The translations under genes and the position numbers were made by a program. From CADCWF01 sp903864575 (GTDB lineage: Bacteria; Chloroflexota; Chloroflexia; Thermomicrobiales; UBA6265), in contig JBEIRG010000030.1 in the NCBI GenBank assembly GCA_040376155.1, positions 1-19,313 on the forward strand: a stretch of DNA of 19,313 nt. Direction: 5' to 3'. The notes under the pieces were generated by a model that made no database searches, was not told where the DNA came from, and saw nothing but the letters and a program-made list of their open reading frames with translations. Of this stretch, positions 1 through 8,042 are shown piece by piece; within the stretch, counting starts at the first letter, position 1; each line of letters starts with the position of its first letter.

Positions 1-363
1 AGACTGTCCGACCGGGCCAGTGGTTCATGTACGCCGCCCGAGTCGCTGGAAGGCTCGGGGAATGCCTCCTGCATTCTCCCCACCTTTTCCGCAAGCCGCT
101 GCTCCCGGCGCGCGGACCGGTCGAGCGACACGGTTTCTGCTCCAAACCGGAGCAGGCGCCGCGACGCGGGGCCACAAACCAACCCGGCGCGCGGCGCGTC
201 GACCGGCAGATGCGATGCCCCCCTCCTCGCATCCGCCGCAGTCGATTCGCCAGCACCGGCGAGTGAACGCCCCGGACCGTTTCGGTTCGGGGCGTTCGCA
301 TCGTTTGCGAACCGCGGAACCACACTCGCCCGTGAACCGTTCTTCCATGTATCGGGACGCGGC
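1..363. other. Gene-poor left end with inverted repeats
   Basis: I see no convincing gene here. Open frames run through on both strands, but their translations are Arg/Pro/Ala-rich, lack domain features and have no ribosome binding site. The stretch holds a 7-bp inverted repeat (CTGCTCC 137-143 with GGAGCAG 149-155) and a much stronger pair of competing hairpins at 263-312, listed separately. It does not match the conserved cores of RNase P RNA, tmRNA, SRP RNA or a tRNA that I can recall. It is probably the 3' end or untranslated region of a gene lying to the left, plus the promoter region of the PBP gene. Confidence 0.5.
263..312. terminator. Strong hairpin with overlapping alternative hairpin
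   Basis: Bases 263-278 (GTGAACGCCCCGGACC) pair with 284-299 (GGTTCGGGGCGTTCGC) in a 16-bp stem with two G-T wobbles and a 5-nt loop. The last bases of the right arm plus A300 (GTTCGCA, 294-300) also pair perfectly with TGCGAAC at 306-312, so the two stems exclude each other. No T-run follows on the plus strand. It may be a factor-independent-like terminator for a gene to the left, or a leader switch. The structure is visible in the sequence and the role is inferred. Confidence 0.4.
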
Positions 364-392
364 TTGACGGCAGCCTGCTCCTCCATCAGGAT
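364..392 (+). promoter_or_regulatory. Candidate promoter of the PBP gene
   Basis: TTGACG at 364-369 (five of six matches to the -35 consensus) is followed after exactly 17 bases by CAGGAT at 387-392, a weak -10 (three of six). Transcription would begin near 399. That argues for translation from a start well downstream of the first open codon at 396, in line with the choice of TTG 501. Confidence 0.33.
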
Positions 393-500
393 TGGGTGTA
401 CGGACACCTTGCGGCAATGCGCCTTCGCCGGCATTGCCGCATCCCTCCCGTACCCGCATCCGTATTGGGCCGTCGCTCCCATCGCAAGGACTGCATCCCT

Positions 501-2816
501 TTGGCGCGGCGCAATCGCCAGCTCTCATTTACCGACTCCCGGCGTGGCCCATCCCCGCTGCTCATCGGGCTGTTCGCCGCACTCGTGCTTGCAGCGCTGG
601 CAGGCGCGGCGTTTCGGGCAGGTGACAGCGCTCGCTTCCCCATCGCCTCGCGCGTCGGACCCGGGTTAGCCTCGCCTCAGCACGCGGAACCACCGACAGC
701 CCAAGCCGCTCCGGCGGAGCTGGCGCAACCACCACAGCTTCCCGAAACTCGGACCCCGATAGGCACGCCAGCAGCGCCGACCGGAACCCCCGGTCCAAAG
801 CCGCCCACCGCCGCCGATCTCGCCGCGGCCTGGGCCGCGCGCTGGTCCTCGGGCGACATCGAGGGGCTCTACGAACTGCTCGACGACGCGACCCGGCAGG
901 AGATCGGGCAGGACGACTTCATCGAACGGTACCGGGCGATCAGTGACAGGGCAGGGCTGCTCGCTGTTCGCGCCGAAGTGGCAGGGCAACTCACGCCGGA
1001 CGGCGCAGTGCCGCTGCGGGCCGAATTCGACTCCAGCCTCGTCGGCGCCTTCAGCGACGAGATCACGCTCCAACTCCGGCGGCAGGACAACGTCTGGCGG
1101 GTCGCCTGGACACCCGCGGCGATCTTTTCCCAACTGGAGGGCGGCCGCTGCGTGGATGTCGACCGCACCCCGGTCCGGCGCGGCTCGATGCTCGACCGAA
1201 ACGGCGCCCCGCTCGCCTTCGACGGCCCGGTCTGGCGGGTCAGCGTTGTCCCGGGAGAGATCCTCCCCGGCGACGAACCTCGCATCCGGCGCGAACTGGC
1301 GAAACTCACCGGGCTGAGCGAAACCGCCGTTCACGACCGCTACAAGGACGCCGACCCCGGCTGGCTCGTGGCCATCAGGGATTTTCCGCCCGAGCGTGAA
1401 CTGGATGTCCTCAACGCAGTCGGCAGCCTCCCCGGCGTTTCGGTGGTGCAGGCGCAGGCCCGGCAGTATCCGCTGGGGCGGGATGCCGCGCACCTGACGG
1501 GATATGTCTCCCCGCCGACCGCCGAGCAACTCGCCGCCGATCCCGGCCTCATCCCCGGACAACCAATCGGACAAGCCGGTCTCGAAGCGGGCCTCGACGA
1601 CCTCCTCACCGGCACGCCCGGCGCGCGAATCGTCGCGGTGGAATGCGACAGCCGGGCCGAAATCGAGGAGATCGCAGCCCGACCTCCAGTCGAGGCAATG
1701 GACGTTCAACTGACCGTCGACGCTGGATTCCAGCGCAGCGTCGCCGCCGCCCTCCGCTCGCAGCCCGACCGCGCGGGCGCAGCCGCCGTGGTCGATCCCG
1801 GAACCGGGGCCGTGCTCGCCATCGCCAGCATGCCCGACTATGACCCCAACGGCTTCATCCTCGGTTTCGACCCGATGGCCGCGCGGGACCTCGCAAGCGA
1901 ACTCCGCCGCCCGCTCCTCGACCGCGCCGCCGAAGGAACCTACCCGGCCGGCTCCATCTTCAAGGTCATCCCGTTCGCCGCCGCGATAGAACATCTCGAC
2001 GACACCCCGGACACGGTGATCGACTGCCCTTCGTCCTTCCAACTGGAGGGATCGGACCAGCGATGGGACGACTGGACCGTCGCCGAGGGACTCGGACCAC
2101 AGGGCCCGATGACCCTCCATCGGGCCATCGTGACCAGTTGCAACACCGTCTTCTACGCCATTGGCCGCGATCTCGACGCCGTGGACCCGAATCTTCTCCC
2201 CGCGATGGCGCGGGGCTTCGGGCTTGGCGAGCCAACCGGCATCCCCGACTTCCCCGAGGCCGGCGGACTGGTCCCCGACCCGGCGTGGAAACTCGAAACC
2301 CTTGGCGATGGCTGGGCAACCGGCGACTCCGTGAACCTCGCGATCGGGCAGGGCGCGGTCGCCGTCACTCCGCTCCAGATGGCCGTCGCCTATGCCGCCA
2401 TCGCCAATGGCGGCGACCTGCTGCAACCGTGGATCGTGGCCGCGACCATCGGCCCGGACGGCGTGAGCACGCCCGTCGGCGGCCGGGTCACGCGGGGCCG
2501 GTTGCCCCTCGATCCGGAAACGATCGCCGCGCTGCAGTCCGCCCTGCGCGACCAGACGACCGATGTCTATGGGGCCGGATCGTCTCGCGTCTTCGCGGAC
2601 TTCCCCTGGCCCATCGCGGGGAAGACCGGAACCGCCCAGAATGCCGTCGGCCCCACGGCCAAGCCGCATTCGTGGTTCGCCGCCTATAGCCCCTACGGCG
2701 CACCCCCGGAGATCGCCTCGGCGGTCATCATCGAAAGTTCCGGCGAGGGCATTCAGTTCGCCGCTCCCGTTACCCGCGCCATCTACGCGGCATGGATTGC
2801 CGAGCCTCGTCCTTAG
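501..2816 (+). CDS. Class B penicillin-binding protein with NTF2-like domain
   Basis: D,D-transpeptidase that cross-links peptidoglycan on the outer face of the membrane. From the TTG at 501 the product is 771 aa: a short basic tail, one membrane helix (about 18-38), a Pro/Ala-rich linker, an NTF2-like MecA_N-type domain (about 103-213), a PBP dimerisation region starting at RGSMLDRNG (about 227), and a transpeptidase domain. The three active-site motifs are intact: S485-I-F-K, S546-C-N and K708-T-G. The order resembles PBP2a of Staphylococcus and Pbp5 of enterococci. The start is uncertain. The frame is open to GTG 396 and has ATG 417, but the extra 35 codons show weaker GC3 bias and look unlike protein. 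TTG 501 has AAGGA ten bases upstream and gives the usual short basic N-terminus. The stop is TAG. I see no cell-shape or division genes nearby to say whether it serves elongation or division. Confidence 0.93.
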   Translation: MARRNRQLSFTDSRRGPSPLLIGLFAALVLAALAGAAFRAGDSARFPIASRVGPGLASPQHAEPPTAQAAPAELAQPPQLPETRTPIGTPAAPTGTPGPKPPTAADLAAAWAARWSSGDIEGLYELLDDATRQEIGQDDFIERYRAISDRAGLLAVRAEVAGQLTPDGAVPLRAEFDSSLVGAFSDEITLQLRRQDNVWRVAWTPAAIFSQLEGGRCVDVDRTPVRRGSMLDRNGAPLAFDGPVWRVSVVPGEILPGDEPRIRRELAKLTGLSETAVHDRYKDADPGWLVAIRDFPPERELDVLNAVGSLPGVSVVQAQARQYPLGRDAAHLTGYVSPPTAEQLAADPGLIPGQPIGQAGLEAGLDDLLTGTPGARIVAVECDSRAEIEEIAARPPVEAMDVQLTVDAGFQRSVAAALRSQPDRAGAAAVVDPGTGAVLAIASMPDYDPNGFILGFDPMAARDLASELRRPLLDRAAEGTYPAGSIFKVIPFAAAIEHLDDTPDTVIDCPSSFQLEGSDQRWDDWTVAEGLGPQGPMTLHRAIVTSCNTVFYAIGRDLDAVDPNLLPAMARGFGLGEPTGIPDFPEAGGLVPDPAWKLETLGDGWATGDSVNLAIGQGAVAVTPLQMAVAYAAIANGGDLLQPWIVAATIGPDGVSTPVGGRVTRGRLPLDPETIAALQSALRDQTTDVYGAGSSRVFADFPWPIAGKTGTAQNAVGPTAKPHSWFAAYSPYGAPPEIASAVIIESSGEGIQFAAPVTRAIYAAWIAEPRP

Positions 2817-2850
2817 CATGACCATGCGCCAACTTCGCCCGCCCTCCGGG

Positions 2851-2856
2851 TACACT
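2851..2856 (+). promoter_or_regulatory. Possible -10 element for the isomerase-GNAT unit
   Basis: TACACT lies 35 bases before the ATG at 2892 in the 75-base gap after the PBP gene. The first T, the A at position 2, the A at position 4 and the last T agree with TATAAT. No -35 is recognisable. Confidence 0.25.
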
Positions 2857-2891
2857 CCGGCCAACCGTCCGTTTCTGGCAAGGAGCCGACC

Positions 2892-3626
2892 ATGTATGGC
2901 GCGCGCGGCCGCATCGGGCTCGTCACCCTCGCGACCGACACCAGCGTTCTCCCCGAGTACCAGCGACTGATGCCCGAAGGCGTCGCCGTCTACCCCGCGC
3001 CGATCCTCCTGCCGCGCGGCGAGGTCACCGCCGACGCGCTCGATGAGATGCTCCGGAGCGACAACCTCGAACGCGCCGCGGACCTGCTCCGCTGGGCGGA
3101 GGTAGGCGCGATCGTCTTCGCCTGCACCAGCGGCAGCCTGATCCACGGACCCGGCTGGGACACGAAGATCGGCAGGCGGATCGAGGCTGCCGCTGGCGTC
3201 CCGGCGGTCGCCACTGCCACCGCGGTGCTTGACGCGCTCCGGGCAACCGGGGCGCGCGCGGTGGCCGTCGCCACCCCGTACATCGACGAGATCAACCGCG
3301 CGGAACAGCGCTTCCTCCAAGGCAGCGGGTTCGCCGTCTCCACCATCGAGGGGCTCCAATGCCTGACTGATCACGAGATCGGCCGCCTGGGTCCGGAGGA
3401 CGCCGCACGCCTCGCCGCCATCGTCGACTCCCCGGCCGCAGACGCCGTCTTCATCTCCTGCACCAACTGGCACTGCGTGGAGGCGCTCCCTTCCATCTCG
3501 TCGCAGCTGGGCAAACCGGTCCTTTCCAGCAACCTCGCGGGAGCATGGGCGGCGCTCCGGCTGATAGGAGCAATGCCCGGCGACGCTTTGCCCGCCGATC
3601 TCCTCCCGGTGGAGTCGCTGGCATGA
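2892..3626 (+). CDS. Maleate isomerase / Asp-Glu racemase family enzyme
   Basis: A 244-aa cytosolic enzyme of the Asp/Glu racemase superfamily, closest in layout to maleate cis-trans isomerase and arylmalonate decarboxylase. Two cysteines sit in the expected places, C78 in FACTSGS (N-terminal lobe) and C190 in ISCTNWHC (C-terminal lobe). In this superfamily two Cys are typical of isomerases and racemases, while arylmalonate decarboxylase keeps only one, so an isomerase or racemase is more likely than a decarboxylase. The start ATG has AAGGAG seven bases upstream. The stop overlaps the next start (ATGA, 3623-3626), so it is probably co-translated with the acetyltransferase. The substrate cannot be read from the sequence. 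Maleate, aspartate, hydantoin-type and other small dicarboxylate substrates all remain possible. Confidence 0.82.
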   Translation: MYGARGRIGLVTLATDTSVLPEYQRLMPEGVAVYPAPILLPRGEVTADALDEMLRSDNLERAADLLRWAEVGAIVFACTSGSLIHGPGWDTKIGRRIEAAAGVPAVATATAVLDALRATGARAVAVATPYIDEINRAEQRFLQGSGFAVSTIEGLQCLTDHEIGRLGPEDAARLAAIVDSPAADAVFISCTNWHCVEALPSISSQLGKPVLSSNLAGAWAALRLIGAMPGDALPADLLPVESLA

Positions 3627-4801
3627 GCGCGGGGCAGACGATCTTCGTCGGCGATTCCATCGTTCTCCGGCCGCCGCTGCTGTCGGACGCGGCGGTCGCC
3701 ATGTCCTGGCGCGACGACCTCTGGCCGGTGTCCCAAAAACAGGCCGAAACGTGGCTTGAAAAGGACATCCCGAATTCGATCCAGAACGGGCAGTGGCGAC
3801 TCATCGCCTGCCGCAGGGAGAACGATGAGCCGATCGGCTCGGCCCTGATCGACGAGAACGTCGACGCCCCGTGCGCCCTGGTTCGGCTGTTCGGATCGCC
3901 CATGCTTGCGGCAGGGGAGCGCGAACGGGTGCTCTCGGAGATGCTCGGGTTGATCGTCGGCTGGCTGGGCGGCGAGCGCGGCGCCATGGCCATAGAAACC
4001 GATCTGCTCGGCAGCGACGCCGCTGTGCTGGCCACCGCCGAATCGCTCGGGATGCGCCGCGCCTATCGTCTCCGGAACGGGTTCTGGCGCGACGGTAGCT
4101 ATCACGACTGGGTGACGATGCAGTGGCTCAACCCAGCGTGGATGGAATGGCTGGGTGATCCCGGCCCGGGCATCGACCTCGAAAGAGAGCCGAACCTTGA
4201 ACCGAGGTCACCTGCTCCGCTGCGCTGGAAGGACAGCCCCTACCCGCTCCCGAGGAATGCGGTGATCGCGAGCGAGCGCCTTGCCCTCCGCCCGTTCGAA
4301 CCATCGGATTCCGAGAACGTGGCTCGCAGCCTCCTCGAGGAACCCGATGCCGACTTCGGCCACGCCCGGCTGCCGATCAGCCCGATCGCCCTCTCCGCCT
4401 GGCACGCCGAGGCCGAGCAACAGACCCCGCCAACTGAGGTGGAGTTCGCGCTCGTGCTCCGGGAAACTGGTGAGGTCATCGGTGACAACGGCATCTACTA
4501 CATCGATTGGCTCAGCCGGACCGCCGAAACCGGAACCTGGATCTACCGCCCGGAGCATCGCGGCGGTGGCCTCGGCACCGAGGCCAAGCACCTCCTGCTC
4601 GAATGGGCATTCCAGCTCGCTTGTATCAATATGGTCTGGTCATGGGTCTATGTCGGCAACGACCGCTCGGCCGCCGCATTGCGCAAACAGGGCTACCGCA
4701 ATGCGGGGCGAATCGACTGGGTGGGCCGCTCGCGCACCGGCCTCAAGAGCGCCTGGGTCTTCGATCTGCTGGCCGAGGAGTGGCGCGCCGCACGAAGCTG
4801 A
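3623..4801 (+). CDS. Tandem-domain GNAT acetyltransferase
   Basis: A 392-aa protein with two GNAT-like halves. The C-terminal half (about 215-385) is RimJ/RimL-like, with ERLALRPFEPSD at its beginning and an intact acetyl-CoA pyrophosphate loop R313-GGGLG, followed by the typical NDRSAAALRKQGYRNAG segment. The N-terminal half (about 8-170) begins in the same way (SIVLRPPLLSDA) and keeps AVLATAESLGMRRA, but the RxxGxG/A loop is not recognisable, so it is probably a non-catalytic or substrate-binding copy. ATG 3623 overlaps the TGA of the preceding isomerase gene and has GGTGGAG upstream. The acyl acceptor is unknown; related proteins modify protein N-termini, aminoglycosides or other small amines. 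Pairing with the isomerase suggests a shared small-molecule pathway, which is inference. Confidence 0.85.
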   Translation: MSAGQTIFVGDSIVLRPPLLSDAAVAMSWRDDLWPVSQKQAETWLEKDIPNSIQNGQWRLIACRRENDEPIGSALIDENVDAPCALVRLFGSPMLAAGERERVLSEMLGLIVGWLGGERGAMAIETDLLGSDAAVLATAESLGMRRAYRLRNGFWRDGSYHDWVTMQWLNPAWMEWLGDPGPGIDLEREPNLEPRSPAPLRWKDSPYPLPRNAVIASERLALRPFEPSDSENVARSLLEEPDADFGHARLPISPIALSAWHAEAEQQTPPTEVEFALVLRETGEVIGDNGIYYIDWLSRTAETGTWIYRPEHRGGGLGTEAKHLLLEWAFQLACINMVWSWVYVGNDRSAAALRKQGYRNAGRIDWVGRSRTGLKSAWVFDLLAEEWRAARS

Positions 4802-4807
4802 CCCAGG

Positions 4808-4829
4808 CCCCGGAGGCATGTCCGCGGGG
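4808..4829 (+). terminator. Weak hairpin after the GNAT gene
   Basis: CCC-CGGA (4808-4814) can pair with TCCG-c-GGG (4821-4828) around a 6-nt loop, seven bases after the stop codon. There is a one-base bulge and no T-run. It is a possible terminator. Confidence 0.22.
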
Positions 4830-4852
4830 TGGCCGCGATCGTCACCCAGCCC

Positions 4853-4858
4853 TATGCT
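4853..4858 (+). promoter_or_regulatory. Possible -10 giving a leaderless transcript
   Basis: TATGCT ends six bases before the ATG at 4865. A start site 6-7 bases downstream of the -10 would coincide with that ATG. No Shine-Dalgarno sequence precedes it, which would fit a leaderless mRNA. No good -35 is visible. Confidence 0.33.
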
Positions 4859-4864
4859 TCACGC

Positions 4865-6544
4865 ATGAACGTACGCTCTCGCGCCATGCGACACTCCCGG
4901 CGGGCGCTCCTGTCGATGCTGGGCGGATCTGCTCTCGCCGCCGTCGGGCCGCGCCTCGCCGCGGCAGATGGTCCGCGCCCGCTTTTCGACGCCACCGATC
5001 CGGTCGGAGTCCCCTCTCCCGACGGTTCGGTCGTGATCGGCGCAACCCGCGAGCCGGATTCCCTCCACCCGTGGGAACCGGGTCCCGGCATCGCCACCGA
5101 CATTCTCGCGGGTGTCAGCGAAGGCCTGTTTGCCTACAACGCGCATGGCAAGCTCCAACCGGCGCTGGCAACCAGCGTCAGCCTTGCCGAAGACGGCGTC
5201 ACCTACGTCTTCGAACTTCGCGACGGCGTGCAGTTCCATGATGGCAGCCCATTCTCCGGGGAGGATGTGCGAGCGGCCTGGAACGCCCGGCTCGACGGCG
5301 GTTGGTCCCCGGCGGCCACCCTCGGCTGGGAGCGGGTCGCGTCGATGGAGATCGACCGCTCGACGCTCACGATCCGCACCACCGAGCCCTATGCTCCCTT
5401 TCTCAGCACCGTGGCCATCACGCCGATCGTGCCCGCGTCCGCGCTCAAGGAAGGCGCGGACGCCTTCCGCGAGTTGTACCGGGAACGGCCGGTCGGCACC
5501 GGCCCCTTTGCCGTCTCATCGTGGAAGGCGGGCGACCGGATCCGCCTCGAACGCTTCGCCGACTGGTGGGGCGGCAAGCCGCATCTCGAGCGCATCGACA
5601 TCCGCTTCAGCCGCGATGCCGATGCCCTCGGAGCGGGGCTTGCCTCCGGCGATGTCGACCTCGCCGCCGCCGTGCCGCTGCCCGCGATGGCGGCCACCGC
5701 GAAGGCGCAGGGCGTCACCGTCTGGAAGCATCTCACTCCGAACTGGCAGCATCTCGACCTGAAGCAGATCGGCTTCCTCCGCGAGACCCCCGTCCGTCAG
5801 GCGCTCGACTTCGCCACCCCCCGCCGCCGCATCGTCAGCGACCTGCTCGGCGGCAACGCCACCCCGGCATTCGCCGACCAGATGCCCGGCAGTTGGGCGT
5901 ATGCCGAGGACCTCGAGGCCCGTCCCTTCGATCCCGTCCGCGCCCGCGATCTGCTCGCCGGCGCGGGATTCGCACCGGGCCGCGACGGCATCCTCGCCCG
6001 CGACGGCGAGCCGTTCCGCATCGAACTCTGGGGCGTCGCCGGTGACCCGCTCGCCGAGGCCGTCCTGACGACCATCGCCGCGGAATGGGCCAATCTCGGC
6101 ATCTCGACCCTGATCCGCACCGCTCCCCCTGCCGCCCTGTGGGGTCCCATGGGCTACCAGTTCACCGACCGCATGACCGCCTGCCTCTACACCTGGACCA
6201 ACGGCCCGGACCCCGACGATCTCTTCTACTGGCACTCGTCGCAGATTCCCTCCAGCCCGACCGCCCCCGGCGGCAACGTCGCCGCGTTCTTTCATCCCTA
6301 TGCGTTCCAGGACAGGCTGGACGACCTCACCGCACGCGGCGCGTCGACCCTCGACGTGGACAAGCGGGCGGCCATCTACCGCGAATTGCAGGCCCTCCTG
6401 CGCGAGGAAGCGGCGGCGATTTTCCTCTACTGGGAACACGCCTTCCCGGCCAGCAGGAATGACATCGCCGGATTCTGGCCCAACCCTACCGCGGGGCTGC
6501 TCTGGAACGCCGCCCGGTGGCAGCGGGTGATTCCCGCGCCCTGA
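4865..6544 (+). CDS. Tat-exported family 5 ABC solute-binding protein
   Basis: An extracytoplasmic oligopeptide/dipeptide/nickel-type binding protein (SBP family 5, OppA/DppA-like), 559 aa from ATG 4865. The N-terminus carries a twin-arginine signal: H-SRRALL (R12, R13), a hydrophobic stretch, and a likely cut after RLAAA. There is no lipobox Cys. Family features follow in order: REPDSLHPWEPG, LQPALATSV, YVFELRDGVQFHDGSPFSGEDVRAAW, VGTGPF, and the RQALDFATPRRRIV segment. The C-terminal YWEHAFPASRNDIAGFWPN is also typical. A GTG at 4829 would add 12 residues and lacks a ribosome binding site, as does ATG 4865. No permease or ATPase gene adjoins it, so it is an orphan binding protein, perhaps serving a transporter encoded elsewhere. 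The ligand is unknown. Confidence 0.88.
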   Translation: MNVRSRAMRHSRRALLSMLGGSALAAVGPRLAAADGPRPLFDATDPVGVPSPDGSVVIGATREPDSLHPWEPGPGIATDILAGVSEGLFAYNAHGKLQPALATSVSLAEDGVTYVFELRDGVQFHDGSPFSGEDVRAAWNARLDGGWSPAATLGWERVASMEIDRSTLTIRTTEPYAPFLSTVAITPIVPASALKEGADAFRELYRERPVGTGPFAVSSWKAGDRIRLERFADWWGGKPHLERIDIRFSRDADALGAGLASGDVDLAAAVPLPAMAATAKAQGVTVWKHLTPNWQHLDLKQIGFLRETPVRQALDFATPRRRIVSDLLGGNATPAFADQMPGSWAYAEDLEARPFDPVRARDLLAGAGFAPGRDGILARDGEPFRIELWGVAGDPLAEAVLTTIAAEWANLGISTLIRTAPPAALWGPMGYQFTDRMTACLYTWTNGPDPDDLFYWHSSQIPSSPTAPGGNVAAFFHPYAFQDRLDDLTARGASTLDVDKRAAIYRELQALLREEAAAIFLYWEHAFPASRNDIAGFWPNPTAGLLWNAARWQRVIPAP

Positions 6545-6669
6545 CGCGCCTGCGCTCCCCGGCAACCGTGACCGCGCGGTACGATGCCTGCTACTGGCGG
6601 TCGCTCGCCGCCGAGCGCCATACGCCGCACGTCGCACGTCGCATGACACGTCCGAAAGGAGTCGACTCC

Positions 6670-7803
6670 ATGACCGCCACCCTCCCGGGCACCGCCTTCT
6701 CCCTCGCCAGTCTCGGCCTTCGCCCCGTCATCAACGCCTCGGCCACGCTGACCCGCCTCGGCGGGTCGCTGATGGCTCCGGAAACGGTCGCGGCGATGGC
6801 GGCGGCCTCCGCATCCTTCACCGACATCCCTGAATTGCAGCGCGCGGTTGGCGCGGAGATCGCACGGATGACCGGCAACGAGGCCTGCTACGTCTCCTCC
6901 GGCGCGGCCGCCGGAATTGCCGTGACCATCGCCGGATGCATTGCCGGGCAGGACCCGGACCTGACCACGAAACTTCCCTACCTGGACGGCGTGGCGCGCA
7001 GGAACGTGATCGTTCACAAGGGCCAGCGCAACGGCTACGACTTCGCCGCCCGCCAGACCGGGGCGCGGCTCGTCGAGGTCGGCGGCAGCGCGGCGGACGT
7101 GGCAGCCGCCATCGACGACAACACCGTGGCGGTTCTCTGGTTCGCCGGGACCCACTTCTTCAAGGAGGCCGCGCCGGTCGAGGAAGTCGTCGAGGTCGCC
7201 CACGCCGCCGGGGTTCCGCTGGTGGTCGACGCCGCCGCCCAGATTCCCCCGATTTCCAGCCTGTGGCATTTCACCCGAGAAGTTGGAGCGGATGTCGCCG
7301 TCTTCAGCGGCGGCAAGGGTCTGCGCGGGCCGCAGCCGACCGGACTGGTCCTCGGGCGGCGCGACATGATCGAAAACGCCCGCTTCCACGGCAGCCCGAA
7401 TTACTCCATCGGCCGCCCGATGAAGGTTGGAAAGGAGGAACTCGCGGGCATTCTCACTGCGGTCGGTCTCGCCCTGCAGGTGGACGAGCATGCGCAACTT
7501 GCCGGATACGAAACCACCGTGCGGCTCTGGCTGGATGGCCTGCAGGGGATCCCCGGCATCGCGACGGAGCGCGGCTACCCCAGCGAGGCAGGGCAACCCC
7601 ACAGCCGGGCCGTCGTGCGCCTCCTGCCGGCCGCGCCCCTGACCCGCGACGCCCTCATCGACACGCTCTGGGAAGGAACCCCGCGCATTGCCGTCGGCCT
7701 CATCGACGACGATCCGAACGCGATCGCCCTGAACCCGCAGACGATCGAGGGCGACGAAGCCCTGACCGTCCTCGCTCGCCTGCGGGAATGCCTCGGCGCC
7801 TGA
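6670..7803 (+). CDS. SelA-like PLP-dependent enzyme
   Basis: A 377-aa fold-type I PLP enzyme of the SelA / DgaE family (L-seryl-tRNA(Sec) selenium transferase-like and D-glucosaminate-6-phosphate ammonia-lyase-like). Visible features are RPVINASATLTRLGGSLM at the start, YVSSGAAAGIA for phosphate binding, VPLVVDAAAQIP with the Asp that contacts the pyridine nitrogen, and SGGK216-GLRGPQ with the Schiff-base lysine. It is shorter than true SelA (about 460 aa), lacks the tRNA-binding N-terminal region, and shows no selB or selD nearby. A catabolic lyase or aldolase-type function is therefore likelier than selenocysteine synthesis. ATG 6670 has AAAGGAG eight bases upstream. The 125-base gap before it has only a weak TACGAT (6580-6585) as a possible -10. 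Confidence 0.85.
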   Translation: MTATLPGTAFSLASLGLRPVINASATLTRLGGSLMAPETVAAMAAASASFTDIPELQRAVGAEIARMTGNEACYVSSGAAAGIAVTIAGCIAGQDPDLTTKLPYLDGVARRNVIVHKGQRNGYDFAARQTGARLVEVGGSAADVAAAIDDNTVAVLWFAGTHFFKEAAPVEEVVEVAHAAGVPLVVDAAAQIPPISSLWHFTREVGADVAVFSGGKGLRGPQPTGLVLGRRDMIENARFHGSPNYSIGRPMKVGKEELAGILTAVGLALQVDEHAQLAGYETTVRLWLDGLQGIPGIATERGYPSEAGQPHSRAVVRLLPAAPLTRDALIDTLWEGTPRIAVGLIDDDPNAIALNPQTIEGDEALTVLARLRECLGA

Positions 7804-7855
7804 TCCGTACACTGCGAAAGCGACCCGGACTGCCCGGCCGCGCAAGGTGGCTCAC

Positions 7856-8023
7856 ATGGTCGCCCCGCGAACGTGGACGGTCGACGTGTTGGAGGCCACG
7901 CCGCCCGATGGGTTCCCGAAGTCGATCGATGCCGGGATGGTCGAGGTGACCCCGGCCGTCGCCGACGTGATTCCCGGGCTGGCAGGACAAGCTTTCTCGC
8001 TCGTTTCGGCCGCCGGGGCCTGA
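7856..8023 (+). CDS. Possible small protein, 55 aa
   Basis: An ORF in the 239-base gap between the SelA-like gene and the monooxygenase gene. It starts at ATG 7856 with AAGGTGG (7845-7851) five bases upstream and ends at TGA 8021-8023, 19 bases before the GTG of the monooxygenase. Third codon positions are mostly G or C, as in the neighbouring genes. The product begins MVAPRTWTVDVLEATPPDG and has no Cys, no membrane segment and no recognised family. It could be a genuine small protein co-transcribed with the monooxygenase, a remnant of a larger gene, or chance. Confidence 0.42.
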   Translation: MVAPRTWTVDVLEATPPDGFPKSIDAGMVEVTPAVADVIPGLAGQAFSLVSAAGA

Positions 8024-8042
8024 CCATCTGACGAGGTACCAC

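Noticed and set aside
1..395. A structural RNA gene (RNase P, SRP, tmRNA, 6S or tRNA) at the left end
   Set aside because: None of the conserved core motifs that I can recall is present on either strand. The hairpins alone do not define a known RNA.
666..3473. A 935-codon open frame on the minus strand opposite the PBP and isomerase genes
   Set aside because: It is antisense to two genes with intact catalytic motifs, its translation is Gly/Arg/Asp-rich without domains, and such long mirror frames are expected in DNA with extreme GC3.
5516..7845. Two long minus-strand frames opposite the binding protein and SelA-like genes
   Set aside because: Both are antisense to well-supported genes and show only GC-driven composition.
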